A program made the translations under genes and the position numbers. Under the pieces are notes generated by a model. It made no database searches. It was not told where the DNA came from and saw only the letters and a list, made by a program, of their open reading frames with translations. 64,000 nucleotides of DNA from an uncultured Bacteroidales bacterium (lineage in GTDB: Bacteria; Bacteroidota; Bacteroidia; Bacteroidales; P3), in NCBI GenBank assembly GCA_947168665.1, contig CAMVMX010000004.1:94530-158529 (forward strand), in the 5' to 3' direction. This document shows positions 34,100-42,529 of this stretch, piece by piece; positions within the stretch are counted from its first letter, which is position 1; each line of letters opens with the position of its first letter.

Positions 34100-34595
34100 A
34101 AATAATATCCACCACGCCCCGCCATTCATGCAAGTGGCTGCAACAACGGTTTTTCGCAACACGGCTTATGGGCAGGAGCCGGCCGGGTTCCGTATCGGTG
34201 CCCGCCGGGGGCCACGCCGGCCGCGCATCGCCTATGCCCCACCCTTCCATGTCCGGGGCCGTGGCGCCGTCCCCCGCCGGGTCTTGGCCCGATGGGCCGC
34301 CCCCTCTGCCGGGTTCCGCCGCCCGCCCTCCGGCCCGCCGCTGCCGGGCCGCAGCAGGGTTCCGCCCGCCCTGCCCTGGCTCCGCTCCTTGCGCGGCAAA
34401 GGCCCATTCGGCGGGACGCCATTGTTCTACAACATCAGGCAGAAATGGTGTCTTTATGCCGCCAAAACGAGGAAGAGCGAGCGGGGTCAGAGCGAGTGTT
34501 GGCAGCCACGCCTGCGGCGTGGCAGAGCGGCCCGCGACAGGCTGGGAATGGCGCCCAAGGGGGCGAATGGGGTTCGGACGGGAGGGAGGGGCGGG
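34100..34595. other. GC-rich stretch with no convincing gene
   Basis: Between the kam promoter and the GH25 stop codon lies about 500 bases that are clearly richer in G and C than the flanks, especially 34180-34400 (many GCCCG, CCGGG and CCGCC words). Frames are open on both strands because stop codons are rare in such DNA. Their translations are low-complexity Arg/Pro/Gly/Ala sequences with no domain or ribosome-binding site that I recognise. I see no RNA fold that stands out. Confidence 0.5.
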
Positions 34596-35345
34596 TCAGG
34601 TGGCGGGAGGCGCGGCGGCGGAGGCCGAGGTGTCGGCTTCGGCGGCCTGGGCGGCGGCGTTCTTCTTGCGCGGACGGGGCATGCGGATGTCGGCAAGGCT
34701 GTGTTTGGGGTGGAACTTGTCGAGATCTACGGCGCCCGCAATCCCTTTGACGCGGCCGGTCTTGCTGTGCTGCCAGAGGGTGAACCGGATGACGGGGTAG
34801 CCTTCGTATTTGGCCACAAAGATGTGGTATTTGCGGTATTTCCGGGAGGCGAAATGCTCTTTGTAGACTTTTTCGCTGGTGTAAATCATGGGTTTGACCC
34901 CGTATTCTGCCTCCATCAGTTCGAGCAGTTTATCGACACGCCCCATGTAGAGACGCCCGCTGTGGTGGCCTTCGATATCGAGGACGGGGATGAGGTCCTG
35001 GCTTTTGCGGGGCACCATGGCCTTGAAGTTGGCGAACTGTTGGTAGGCGGTGGTTTTGCTGCTGTAGACGTGGTAGCTGCCCACGAGGATGCCGGCCTTG
35101 CGGGCCGCTGTGAGGTTGGTCTGGTAGAACTTGTCGCGGATGGTGGCCCCTTCGGTGGCGCGGATGTAGACGAATTTGACTTTCTTGGTCTTGGCCACTT
35201 TCGTCCAGTTGATTTTGCCTTGGTATTTGGACACGTCGATGCCCTGTGCGCACGCTGCCGGCCTTGCCAGCAGCGCGAGCAGAAAGAGGGCTATGCCGAA
35301 CCAGCGGAGGGCTGGGTTAGAGCTGAATCTCATCGCCTGCGGCAT
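34596..35345 (-). CDS. GH25-family lysozyme (muramidase), exported
   Basis: This 249-residue protein has a signal peptide (FGIALFLLALLARPAACA) and then the GH25 fold: GIDVSKYQGKINW, VKFVYIRATEGAT, VGSYHVYSS, and catalytic VLDIEGHH. The C-terminal tail (last 25 residues, Ala-rich with RPRKKN) is disordered. GH25 enzymes hydrolyse peptidoglycan between MurNAc and GlcNAc. ATG 35345 lies inside the rng coding sequence; a second in-frame ATG at 35333 is also possible. Either start overlaps rng by 17-29 bases, so the two genes are transcribed together. Confidence 0.9.
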   Translation of the reverse strand: MPQAMRFSSNPALRWFGIALFLLALLARPAACAQGIDVSKYQGKINWTKVAKTKKVKFVYIRATEGATIRDKFYQTNLTAARKAGILVGSYHVYSSKTTAYQQFANFKAMVPRKSQDLIPVLDIEGHHSGRLYMGRVDKLLELMEAEYGVKPMIYTSEKVYKEHFASRKYRKYHIFVAKYEGYPVIRFTLWQHSKTGRVKGIAGAVDLDKFHPKHSLADIRMPRPRKKNAAAQAAEADTSASAAAPPAT

Positions 35346-36867
35346 TGAAGAACTTGTAGCTGAGCAGTCCGTAGGTTTCGGACGGCTTGATTTTCAGTCT
35401 TGTCTTGTATTTGAGCATCCATTGCACCCGCACACTGCGCAGCCCTTTGGTGAGGTAGGCATAGACGTAGGGGTGGACAATGATGGTGAGTTGCTTCTCG
35501 TTTTGGGAGGAGGTGAGGTAGCGGAGGTTGGACTCGATTTCGTCAACTACGACGAGGCTGGATTTGATGGTGCCCGTGCCTTCGCAGAAGGGGCATTTTT
35601 CCTGCACGTCGACCTCGATGGCGGGGCGCACACGCTGGCGGGTGATTTGCATGAGTCCGAACTTGCTGAGGGGCAGGATGGTGTGGCGGGCTTTGTCGCG
35701 CGACATTTCGGCGCACATCACCTCGTAGAGTTTTTTGCGGTTTTCGGCTTTTTGCATGTCGATGAAGTCGACGATGACGATGCCCCCCATGTCGCGCAGG
35801 CGCAGCTGACGGGCTATCTCTTTGGCGGATTCGATGTTGACCTGCAGGGCGGTGTCTTCCTGGCCGGCCCCGGCCTTGATATGGTTGCCGCTGTTGACGT
35901 CGATGACGTGCATGGCCTCGGTATGCTCGATGTAGAGGTATACGCCCGAGCGGATGGTGACGATGCGGCCAAAGGCGCGGCGGATGTCGCGGAGCACGCC
36001 GAACTGTTCGAAAATGGGGGTTTCGAGCTTATAGTGCTTGACGATGTCTTCCTTGTCGGGAGCCACGGCGGCGATGTATTTGCGCACTTCGTTGTAGATA
36101 GACTCGTTGTCGACGTAGATTGTGTTGAAGTCGTCGGTGAGAACATCGCGCAGGAGGGCGGAGGTGGTGCTGAGTTCGGACAGTACCTTCTGGGGGCCGG
36201 TGATGCGCTTGAGGCTTTCGGTGAGGGTGGCCCACTGGTCCATGAGGCTGCGCAGGTCGGCATCGAGTTCGGCAACGTCTTTGCCCTCGGCAATGGTGCG
36301 CACGATGACGCCGAAGTTGGCGGGCTTGATGCTCTGCATCAGGCGGCGCAGACGGCCACGCTCCTCGGAGCCTTTGATTTTCTGCGATATGGAGATGCGG
36401 TTGATAAAGGGGTTGAGCACCAGGTAGCGGCCGGCAAAGGACAGGTCGCCCGAAAGTTTGGGGCCTTTGGTGGAGATGGGTTCTTTGGCCACTTGGCCTA
36501 CAATGAGTTGGCCGACCTTGAGGACGTTGGAGAGGTTGCCCACCTTTTCGAGCACGGGCTCGATTTTGAAGTTGTTGAGGTTGCGGACTGAGGGGTCGCC
36601 GTTCATGGCCAGCTTCATGTATTTGGCCAGGGAGTTGTAGTTGGCGCCCAGGTCAAGGTAGTGCACAAAACCGTCTTTGTCCTCGCCCACATCGATGAAT
36701 GCGGCATTGAGGCCCGGCATGATTTTGCGTACCTTGCCCACATAAATGTCGCCGACATGGATTTTGTTGCCGGTCTTGTCTTTGTGCAGCTCGACCAACT
36801 GTTTGTCTTCGAGGAGTGCCAGCTGGATTTCGCTGTCGGTAGCAGATACGATTAGTTCTTTGTTCAT
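35317..36867 (-). CDS. rng: Ribonuclease G (RNase E/G family)
   Basis: RNase G cleaves AU-rich single-stranded RNA and matures the 16S rRNA 5' end. The S1 domain is near residues 38-120 (VGDIYVGKVRKIMPGLNAAFIDVGEDKDGFVHYLDL). Magnesium-binding aspartates are in MHVIDVNSG and IVIVDFIDMQ. The zinc-link motif CPFCEGTG follows, which joins the dimer. The 516-residue length matches RNase G rather than the longer RNase E. Its start is only 13 bases downstream (in the direction of transcription) of a 50-base hairpin. Confidence 0.95.
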   Translation of the reverse strand: MNKELIVSATDSEIQLALLEDKQLVELHKDKTGNKIHVGDIYVGKVRKIMPGLNAAFIDVGEDKDGFVHYLDLGANYNSLAKYMKLAMNGDPSVRNLNNFKIEPVLEKVGNLSNVLKVGQLIVGQVAKEPISTKGPKLSGDLSFAGRYLVLNPFINRISISQKIKGSEERGRLRRLMQSIKPANFGVIVRTIAEGKDVAELDADLRSLMDQWATLTESLKRITGPQKVLSELSTTSALLRDVLTDDFNTIYVDNESIYNEVRKYIAAVAPDKEDIVKHYKLETPIFEQFGVLRDIRRAFGRIVTIRSGVYLYIEHTEAMHVIDVNSGNHIKAGAGQEDTALQVNIESAKEIARQLRLRDMGGIVIVDFIDMQKAENRKKLYEVMCAEMSRDKARHTILPLSKFGLMQITRQRVRPAIEVDVQEKCPFCEGTGTIKSSLVVVDEIESNLRYLTSSQNEKQLTIIVHPYVYAYLTKGLRSVRVQWMLKYKTRLKIKPSETYGLLSYKFFNAAGDEIQL

Positions 36868-36880
36868 TCGATTTAAAACA

Positions 36881-36930
36881 AAAACAAATTACACAGCACG
36901 ATGGACAGCCATCGGTGTGTAATTTGTTTT
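36881..36930 (-). promoter_or_regulatory. Large hairpin in front of rng
   Basis: Perfect 15-base arms AAAACAAATTACACA (36881-36895) and TGTGTAATTTGTTTT (36916-36930) enclose an inner GATGG-ACAG-CCATC stem. On the minus strand it is followed by TTTGTTTTAAATC and then the rng ATG. It could terminate or attenuate transcription coming from the upstream small gene, or be an RNase processing and autoregulation site. Confidence 0.6.
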
Positions 36931-36968
36931 AGATGTTAGATTGTTTGTTTTAAGACTTGAAGAGTAGC

Positions 36969-37058
36969 TTACTTCTTCTTATGTCTATTCTTACGCAGAC
37001 GTTTTTTGCGCTTGTGAGTAGACATCTTGTGTCTTTTGTGTTTTTTTCCGTTAGGCAT
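36969..37058 (-). CDS. 29-residue very basic protein, likely AURKAIP1/COX24 (DUF1713, bS22-like) ribosomal family
   Basis: The peptide is almost entirely Lys, Arg and His, with an internal KMSTHKRKKRLRKNRHKKK tail. This matches the short basic AURKAIP1/COX24-type proteins, which include actinobacterial ribosomal protein bS22. The gene lies 20 bases after the HU stop and 102 bases before rng on the same strand. It has its own ATG with TCAAGATACA upstream. A role on the small ribosomal subunit is inferred from the family. It is too short for most gene finders. Confidence 0.7.
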   Translation of the reverse strand: MPNGKKHKRHKMSTHKRKKRLRKNRHKKK

Positions 37059-37077
37059 TGTATCTTGAATTATAAAG

Positions 37078-37362
37078 TTATTTTACACTCTTTTTCACGT
37101 CGTTGACAAAAGTCTTGGCGGGCTTGAAGGAAGGGATATTGTGTGCGGGGATGATGATGGTGGTATTCTTGGATATGTTACGACCAGTCTTCTCAGCGCG
37201 CTTTTTGATGATGAAACTACCGAAGCCGCGGAGATAAACGTTCTCACCTTCGGCAAGAGACTCTTTTACGACATTCATAAACTCTTCGACAGTGGCCTGG
37301 ATGGCGACTTTCTCGATACCGGTTTTCTGTGCAATTTGTGCAACGATTTCTGCCTTTGTCAT
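37078..37362 (-). CDS. hup: HU-family DNA-binding protein
   Basis: This 94-residue nucleoid protein has the HU/IHF fold: N-terminal TKAEIVAQIAQKTGIEK, VEEFMNVVKESLAEGENVYLRGFGSF and a beta-arm followed by PSFKPAKTFVNDVK. It bends DNA as a dimer. A TAnnTTTG element at 37426 is 64 bases upstream. The gene heads a run HU, tiny basic protein, rng, GH25 on the minus strand. Confidence 0.95.
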   Translation of the reverse strand: MTKAEIVAQIAQKTGIEKVAIQATVEEFMNVVKESLAEGENVYLRGFGSFIIKKRAEKTGRNISKNTTIIIPAHNIPSFKPAKTFVNDVKKSVK

Positions 37363-37425
37363 GTTGTATTATACTTTGTTATTAATTGTTCAATTGTGTC
37401 CGCTCGCTGTGGGCGAAACAGGATG

Positions 37426-37433
37426 CAAAATTA
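37426..37433 (-). promoter_or_regulatory. -7 promoter element of the HU gene (TAATTTTG)
   Basis: On the minus strand TAATTTTG matches TAnnTTTG, with CCAATTTTTTTTGG just upstream. Confidence 0.6.
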
Positions 37434-37575
37434 CCAAAAAAAATTGGATTACAAAAGTTTTTTTTGCCCCTTTCGGTCTTAATTTCAACTTTTTAAATTC
37501 AATCTATTCAATGTCAACATTTTAAAAGAGCCATTTTTCACGCCTGACTGCAATAATAAACTGAATAATAGGTGG

Positions 37576-38460
37576 TCAGAAACGGTCTGCAGAAGGCAGT
37601 TTTTTCGGATTTTTGGCGAAGTAGACGATAAACAGGAGAAGGGCTCCGACGGAGCAGAAAAGGGTGACCGTCCAGGGCATGGACAAGGGGTCGGAGGACG
37701 GGGCAGAGAGGACTCCTTGGTGGTAGAGGAAATAGAGGACGACGACGAGGGAATTGTTGAAAAAATGGGCGCCGACATTGACGAGCAAGGATCCCGAACA
37801 GAAGAAGAGGTAGCCCAGCAGGACTCCCAGCAGCAGCCGGGGTATGAAGCCGTAGATGTCGCCGTGAAACAGGGAGAAGATAATGGCCGTGACAAGGATT
37901 GCCACATGGGCGTTGCCGAACCAGCGATGGAGTATCTGCTGCAGGCACCCCCTGAAGAAGAGTTCCTCGCAGACGGCCGGGATCAAGGCGAAGACCAGCA
38001 GCTGGAGGATGAGGTCGGGGACGGTGGAGAGGACGAGCAGACTTTCAAGTTGCTGTTTCGCGGCATCGGAGAGGGCCCGGGCATGGCGGTCGAGGGCCCC
38101 GAGGTTCCAGGTATTGTTCCACGACTCCAAAAAGTCAATAAGCGGGACAAGGAGCAGTATGACTACCATTGCAATGAGCGCGAGCACCCAATAGCGCCCG
38201 CCGAAATGAAGACGGAGGTAGGCGCCCGCATGCTCCTGATAAAGGAGGGCGAAGAGGCACGCCGGGAGGAAGAAGGTGAGCAGCTGGGTAAACGCGAGCT
38301 GAACGATCTGAAGGCGGATGGACGCATCGGAGCCGTCGGCTTCGGGAAACAGGAGTTGGATACCGCCTCCAATAAGAGAACAAATCAGGAAAAGAAAAAA
38401 AAGCCCGACCACTTGGGCTATGGGCTTTGAGTCTTTAAAAAAAACATTCAGGCTGTTCAC
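37576..38460 (-). CDS. CPBP-family intramembrane metalloprotease
   Basis: This 294-residue membrane protein has about eight helices. The family motifs are all present: VCEELFFRGCLQQ (EExxxR), FSLFHGDIYGF (FxxxH) and GAHFFNNS (HxxxN). Relatives are the CAAX-prenyl-protease-like Abi proteins, which in bacteria include self-immunity and processing proteases. The substrate is unknown. It is monocistronic, lying between the HU promoter and the tRNA-Arg gene. Confidence 0.88.
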   Translation of the reverse strand: MNSLNVFFKDSKPIAQVVGLFFLFLICSLIGGGIQLLFPEADGSDASIRLQIVQLAFTQLLTFFLPACLFALLYQEHAGAYLRLHFGGRYWVLALIAMVVILLLVPLIDFLESWNNTWNLGALDRHARALSDAAKQQLESLLVLSTVPDLILQLLVFALIPAVCEELFFRGCLQQILHRWFGNAHVAILVTAIIFSLFHGDIYGFIPRLLLGVLLGYLFFCSGSLLVNVGAHFFNNSLVVVLYFLYHQGVLSAPSSDPLSMPWTVTLFCSVGALLLFIVYFAKNPKKLPSADRF

Positions 38461-38475
38461 TACGGGAAAATTTTG

Positions 38476-38549
38476 TGACCCCGGCGGGATTCAAACCCAC
38501 GACTTTCGGAACCGGAATCCGACGTTCTATTCAGCTGAACTACGGGGCC
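38476..38549 (-). tRNA. tRNA-Arg (anticodon CCG)
   Basis: The minus strand folds as a cloverleaf: acceptor GGCCCCG/CGGGGTC, D stem GTTC/GAAC, anticodon stem TCGGA/TCCGA with loop TTCCGGT (anticodon CCG, reading CGG), and T stem GTGGG/CCCGC with loop TTTGAAT. The CCA end is not encoded. Confidence 0.93.
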
Positions 38550-38684
38550 ATTCTGTCATAAAATCACACGCAATAACTCGGATTTATTTTATTTATTGTC
38601 TGGTGTGCGAAAAAAAATTTCAATAATATGAAAACCGAAACCACGGAAAAGAGTTATATCCTCTGAGTCAGACGGCTACGCCTG

Positions 38685-39179
38685 TCAAGCATCGGCAAAA
38701 ATTTTTCCGTCGGGCAGGGAAACATTCAGTTGCGCGTACTCGCAATGGAAATCGTTGCGCAAACGGTCAAGGTAGCGCCTACTCTCCCAATGGCACATGG
38801 GAAGGTCGTGCAGCAGGTAGTTGCCACAGGTTTGGGGCGTGGTGGCGGGGACTTCCGTCTGGGTCAGCACCCATTCTAAGCACTCTATGGCGAGCGAACG
38901 CATATCGTCCACCGTGTAATGTCCTGTCATGACGACATACATCCCCGTCATGCAACCCATTGGGCCTACATAAACCACATCGTCTTTGGCTGAAGAATTG
39001 CGGAACCATGTGGCCATCAGATGTTCAAGGCTGTGCATGGCGGCGGGTGCCACAGCTGGCTCGCGGTTGGGTTCGGTGATTCGGAGGTCGAAGGTGGTGA
39101 AGCCTTTATCAATCCGAGAGACGTATATGCCCGGTTTTAAACGGGTATGGTCGATAGTGAAACTCTGAATAACTTCCAT
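38685..39179 (-). CDS. luxS: S-ribosylhomocysteine lyase
   Basis: LuxS splits S-ribosylhomocysteine into homocysteine and the AI-2 precursor DPD. The metal site HSLEH (His49, His53) and Cys118 in TCGNY, plus catalytic Cys76 in GCMTGMY, are all present. The 164-residue length is typical. It starts 12 bases after the mtnN stop, forming the classic mtnN-luxS pair for detoxifying S-adenosylhomocysteine. Confidence 0.96.
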   Translation of the reverse strand: MEVIQSFTIDHTRLKPGIYVSRIDKGFTTFDLRITEPNREPAVAPAAMHSLEHLMATWFRNSSAKDDVVYVGPMGCMTGMYVVMTGHYTVDDMRSLAIECLEWVLTQTEVPATTPQTCGNYLLHDLPMCHWESRRYLDRLRNDFHCEYAQLNVSLPDGKIFADA

Positions 39180-39191
39180 ATTAGAGTACGA

Positions 39192-39854
39192 TTATAATTG
39201 TTCAAGGAAACTTCTTACAAAGCGGAAAGAGCGGTCGGTCATGGAGTCCAGAAAGTCGTCCCACTGCTGTTGGTGGTTGTCGGTGCTGCCTGGGGTGTCG
39301 CTGATGACACGGATGCTAAGGAATGGTACTTGGTTGAGGTAACAGGTGTGGGCGATGGCTGCGGACTCCATCTCACAAGCCAGTCCTTCGGGGAAACGCG
39401 ACTTGATTTGCTGCAAGGCACTGCGGTCGGTGATGAACTGGTCGCCAGTGCAGATGAGGCCTTCTTTGGCATGAAAGTCTGGCTGCTGCGCTATCGTGGA
39501 TGCACAGCGGAGAAGCTGCGGATCGGCATCGAAACGGGCAGGCAGCCCTTGCACCTGTCCATAGCTGTTGCCCATCCCGCACCATACATCGTGGTAGACA
39601 GTTTGGCTACCCACTACTACATCCATCACGTCGAGGCAGGGGTCTATGCCGCCGGCCAGACCGGTGCTGAGGATGCAGTCGGGATGGTGTTCCTGCATGA
39701 GCCGCATGACACCCACGGCCGCATTCACTTTGCCGATTCCACACTGCCACAGCACGACATCGTTGCCGCCGACCACCCCTTGCGGTTGGCCGCCCAAAAC
39801 GTCGAGCATCTTGCAATACTCGATGTCCATGGCAATAATAATTCCTATTTTCAT
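39192..39854 (-). CDS. mtnN: 5'-methylthioadenosine/S-adenosylhomocysteine nucleosidase
   Basis: MtnN (Pfs) hydrolyses SAH and MTA to adenine plus the thioribosyl compound used by LuxS. It has the nucleosidase start KIGIIIAMDIEYCKML, STGLAGGIDP, and the catalytic segment ACEMESAAIAHTCY followed by RVISDTPGS. The 220-residue length fits. It is first in the operon, with a TAnnTTTG element at 39926 and a small hairpin TGTCGC-AGCCTC-GCGACA (39901-39918) in the leader. Confidence 0.95.
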   Translation of the reverse strand: MKIGIIIAMDIEYCKMLDVLGGQPQGVVGGNDVVLWQCGIGKVNAAVGVMRLMQEHHPDCILSTGLAGGIDPCLDVMDVVVGSQTVYHDVWCGMGNSYGQVQGLPARFDADPQLLRCASTIAQQPDFHAKEGLICTGDQFITDRSALQQIKSRFPEGLACEMESAAIAHTCYLNQVPFLSIRVISDTPGSTDNHQQQWDDFLDSMTDRSFRFVRSFLEQL

Positions 39855-39925
39855 AATGGCGTAATCGCTGTATTATGTTGAGGCCGTGCAGACAAATGAG
39901 TGTCGCAGCCTCGCGACAGCGATTG

Positions 39926-39933
39926 CAAAGATA
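39926..39933 (-). promoter_or_regulatory. -7 promoter element of the mtnN-luxS operon (TATCTTTG)
   Basis: On the minus strand TATCTTTG matches TAnnTTTG, 72 bases before mtnN. Confidence 0.65.
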
Positions 39934-40012
39934 ACATTTTTTTTGCAATTAACAGATTGCCACAAAATTTTTCGCGCCAAGCGGCGTTACAAAGTATTAT
40001 ACATTTTACGAC

Positions 40013-41533
40013 ATGAAACGCCACTTTCTGATACTGCTCTCCACGCTTTTTGCCTTGGCGGCCATCGTACTGGTCATCATCCAGATTTCGCAGACCAAGC
40101 GCTCGGCGAAGATGAGCGACAATCTATTTAACATCAGTGTGAACAACGCCATTGACGAAGTCTTCAACCAGCTGGACCAAATGAAGGTGGAGGACTATGT
40201 CTCGGAGAAGGAGCGTTACCGCCTGGTGAAATACCGCCGCATTGACGACATGAACGAGAAGATGCAGGACATTATTCGCAACAACAGCGAGCTGTTCTAT
40301 AACGAAAAGAAGGTGCATTTCGGAATCTCGTCGCAGGACAGCGCCATCCCCCAGCCCCAGGCCAGCCTCAGCCCCGAGGAAGAACACGTACTGACACAAT
40401 ACAACACGATGCTCAACGCCCGCAACAGAATGCTTTCGGCCATTGGCAACGACTATCCCGGCAAAGCCAACCCAATGGATATCAACAATATTATTGATGC
40501 GTCGAAATTCAACTACCCCCTGCTGGACTCGCTGATACGCGAAGAGTTGATCATTAACGGTGTCGACATCAACCCTTTTATCGGAGTGCTGATGGCTGAC
40601 ACCCTCATCTACTACAGCCAGGACGCCAACCCGGACGAGTTGCGTAACACCGCCTTCAAATACACTTTCCGTCCCCACGGCATCATTCCCGACGAGAACC
40701 TCTACGTGGTCCTCTCCTTCCCCTCCTCCCCCATCATCCTCAGCAGCGATACCAACCTCTATACGGTCATAAGCATCTTCATGATTGTGCTGATTTCTGC
40801 TCTTTTCATTTTTTCTGTCCGCACCATCCTGTCTCAGCGGAAACTGGATGAAATGAAGACCGACTTCATCAACAACATGACTCACGAAATCAAGACCCCT
40901 CTCGCCACCATCAGCCTGGCCTGCGAGATGCTGGAGGACGAGACCGTGAACAGCGACTCCTCCACCCGGCGCAATTTCATCAATATCATAAGCAACGAGA
41001 ACCGCCGCATGAGAATACTGATCGAGACCCTCCTGCAGAGCGCCAAAATGTCGGGCAAGAAGTTTACGCTCAATCCAAAGGAGATTGACCTGAACAGCAT
41101 CGTCGAGTCGTGCATCCACAACTTCCAACTCACTATCGAGACCCGGAAAGGAACGATTGAGGCCCACCTTGGCACCATCGACGGGATACTTTTTGCCGAT
41201 GAGTTGCACATCACGAACATGCTCCACAACCTGATAGACAATGCCATAAAATATTCCGAACAGACTCCGCACATCACCATTACCACCCGCTCAGAAGCGG
41301 GCTTTGCCATCCTCGAAGTGGCAGACAACGGCATCGGCATTGCCAAGGAAGACCAAAAACACATATTCGAGAAATTCTACCGGGTGTCCACCGGCGACGT
41401 ACATAATGTGAAGGGGTTTGGAATCGGGCTGAACTATGTGTCACAAGTTGTCGCCCTCCACAAAGGTCATATCACCCTTGCCAGTGAGCTGGGCCAAGGC
41501 TCCACATTTACCATCTCGCTGCCCCTCTCGTAG
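40013..41533 (+). CDS. Two-component sensor histidine kinase
   Basis: This 506-residue kinase has two transmembrane helices (about 7-25 and 255-275) flanking a periplasmic sensor domain. A HisKA domain follows with the phosphorylated His in MTHEIKTPLATISL, then a HATPase domain with N box NLIDNAIKYS, G1 DNGIGIAKED and G2 GFGIGLNYV. The layout resembles RprX-like kinases of Bacteroides. No response regulator lies next to it, so its partner is encoded elsewhere. Confidence 0.92.
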   Translation: MKRHFLILLSTLFALAAIVLVIIQISQTKRSAKMSDNLFNISVNNAIDEVFNQLDQMKVEDYVSEKERYRLVKYRRIDDMNEKMQDIIRNNSELFYNEKKVHFGISSQDSAIPQPQASLSPEEEHVLTQYNTMLNARNRMLSAIGNDYPGKANPMDINNIIDASKFNYPLLDSLIREELIINGVDINPFIGVLMADTLIYYSQDANPDELRNTAFKYTFRPHGIIPDENLYVVLSFPSSPIILSSDTNLYTVISIFMIVLISALFIFSVRTILSQRKLDEMKTDFINNMTHEIKTPLATISLACEMLEDETVNSDSSTRRNFINIISNENRRMRILIETLLQSAKMSGKKFTLNPKEIDLNSIVESCIHNFQLTIETRKGTIEAHLGTIDGILFADELHITNMLHNLIDNAIKYSEQTPHITITTRSEAGFAILEVADNGIGIAKEDQKHIFEKFYRVSTGDVHNVKGFGIGLNYVSQVVALHKGHITLASELGQGSTFTISLPLS

Positions 41534-41581
41534 GTATTTACCCACACCAGGGGTCACTCACTCCCCCAAAAAAGTAGACCG

Positions 41582-42529
41582 TCAGCCGAAAAGGCCCTCG
41601 ATTCTTTCCATCACTTCGCGGGGCTCAATAGCCGTCAGGCAGGGATAGTCGCCTTTTTTACAGGGTTTGTTGCCATATTTTGAGCAGGGCCGACAATCCA
41701 GTGCTTGCTGTACCGCCCAGTCGGGGTCCTGCCTCCAGCCGTAAAATCCACAACAGGGGTGAGTGGCTCCCCAAATGCTCACCACTGGTATGCCAAGACA
41801 GGAGGCAAAGTGCATATTGGCTGAATCCATGCTCACCATGACATCCAACTGCTTGATGCGTTGCAGCTCCTCCTCGAAGGTGAACTTCCCGGCCAGCGAT
41901 TCCACTCCGTTATACTTCACGGCCCATCGCTCCATTACTGCGGCCTCCGAGCCACTGCCAAATGCCCATACACTGTATCCTTTTGCAGAGAGCATCCCCA
42001 CCAACTCCTCCATCCTTTCGATTGGCCATATCTTCCCTCGGTGCTGCGCGAACGGAGCCACGCCAACCACCCGTCGCCTTTCACTTGCTGGTTTTACCCG
42101 CCAGTATCCCTCATTGGACACCCCGCCTTTCAGACCGCAGCGGCCGAACACTTGGTCGTACCGTTGCCACGAAGGCAAATCCAGTCGTGTATGCTTGCGT
42201 ATGCTCTTCACTCCCACACCGTGCATTCGGAACAGCCAGTCCACACCGATTGTTCTCAACACGTGGTGCATATCCGCAACCTTGTCTGGTTTCAGCTCGC
42301 AGAATTTTTGGAACAGGTCATACACACGCTGTTTTCTTTCAGTAGGGACATACTGAACATTCTCCATCCCCCCAAACAGGGACTCCAAACGTGGCGGGCC
42401 AGCCACCATGAACAGAACATCGGGATTTGCGGCCGCCCGCTGACGCAACACGGGCTCAAGAATGGCCACATCGCCCAACGCCGACAGCCGCACTACCAGC
42501 AGCCGCATTCTATAGCGCGTCCCGCTCAC
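41582..42529 (-). CDS. Glycosyltransferase family 9 (heptosyltransferase-like)
   Basis: The protein starts RLLVVRLSALGDVAILEPVL, the typical N-terminus of ADP-heptose:LPS heptosyltransferases. It has a C-terminal domain with SMDSANMHFASCLGIPVVSIWGATHP, the nucleotide-sugar-binding motif. It likely adds sugars to lipopolysaccharide core. The GTG at 42529 overlaps the DUF4254 stop by four bases (GTGA); an ATG at 42508 would give a start closer to most relatives. Length is 315 or 308 residues. Confidence 0.85.
   Translation of the reverse strand: MSGTRYRMRLLVVRLSALGDVAILEPVLRQRAAANPDVLFMVAGPPRLESLFGGMENVQYVPTERKQRVYDLFQKFCELKPDKVADMHHVLRTIGVDWLFRMHGVGVKSIRKHTRLDLPSWQRYDQVFGRCGLKGGVSNEGYWRVKPASERRRVVGVAPFAQHRGKIWPIERMEELVGMLSAKGYSVWAFGSGSEAAVMERWAVKYNGVESLAGKFTFEEELQRIKQLDVMVSMDSANMHFASCLGIPVVSIWGATHPCCGFYGWRQDPDWAVQQALDCRPCSKYGNKPCKKGDYPCLTAIEPREVMERIEGLFG

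Noticed and set aside
34128..36591. Long open frames on the plus strand opposite the GH25 and RNase G genes
   Set aside because: They are antisense to well-recognised genes, their translations have skewed composition (Gly, Val, Asp, Glu) and no domain. They reflect codon bias of the real genes.
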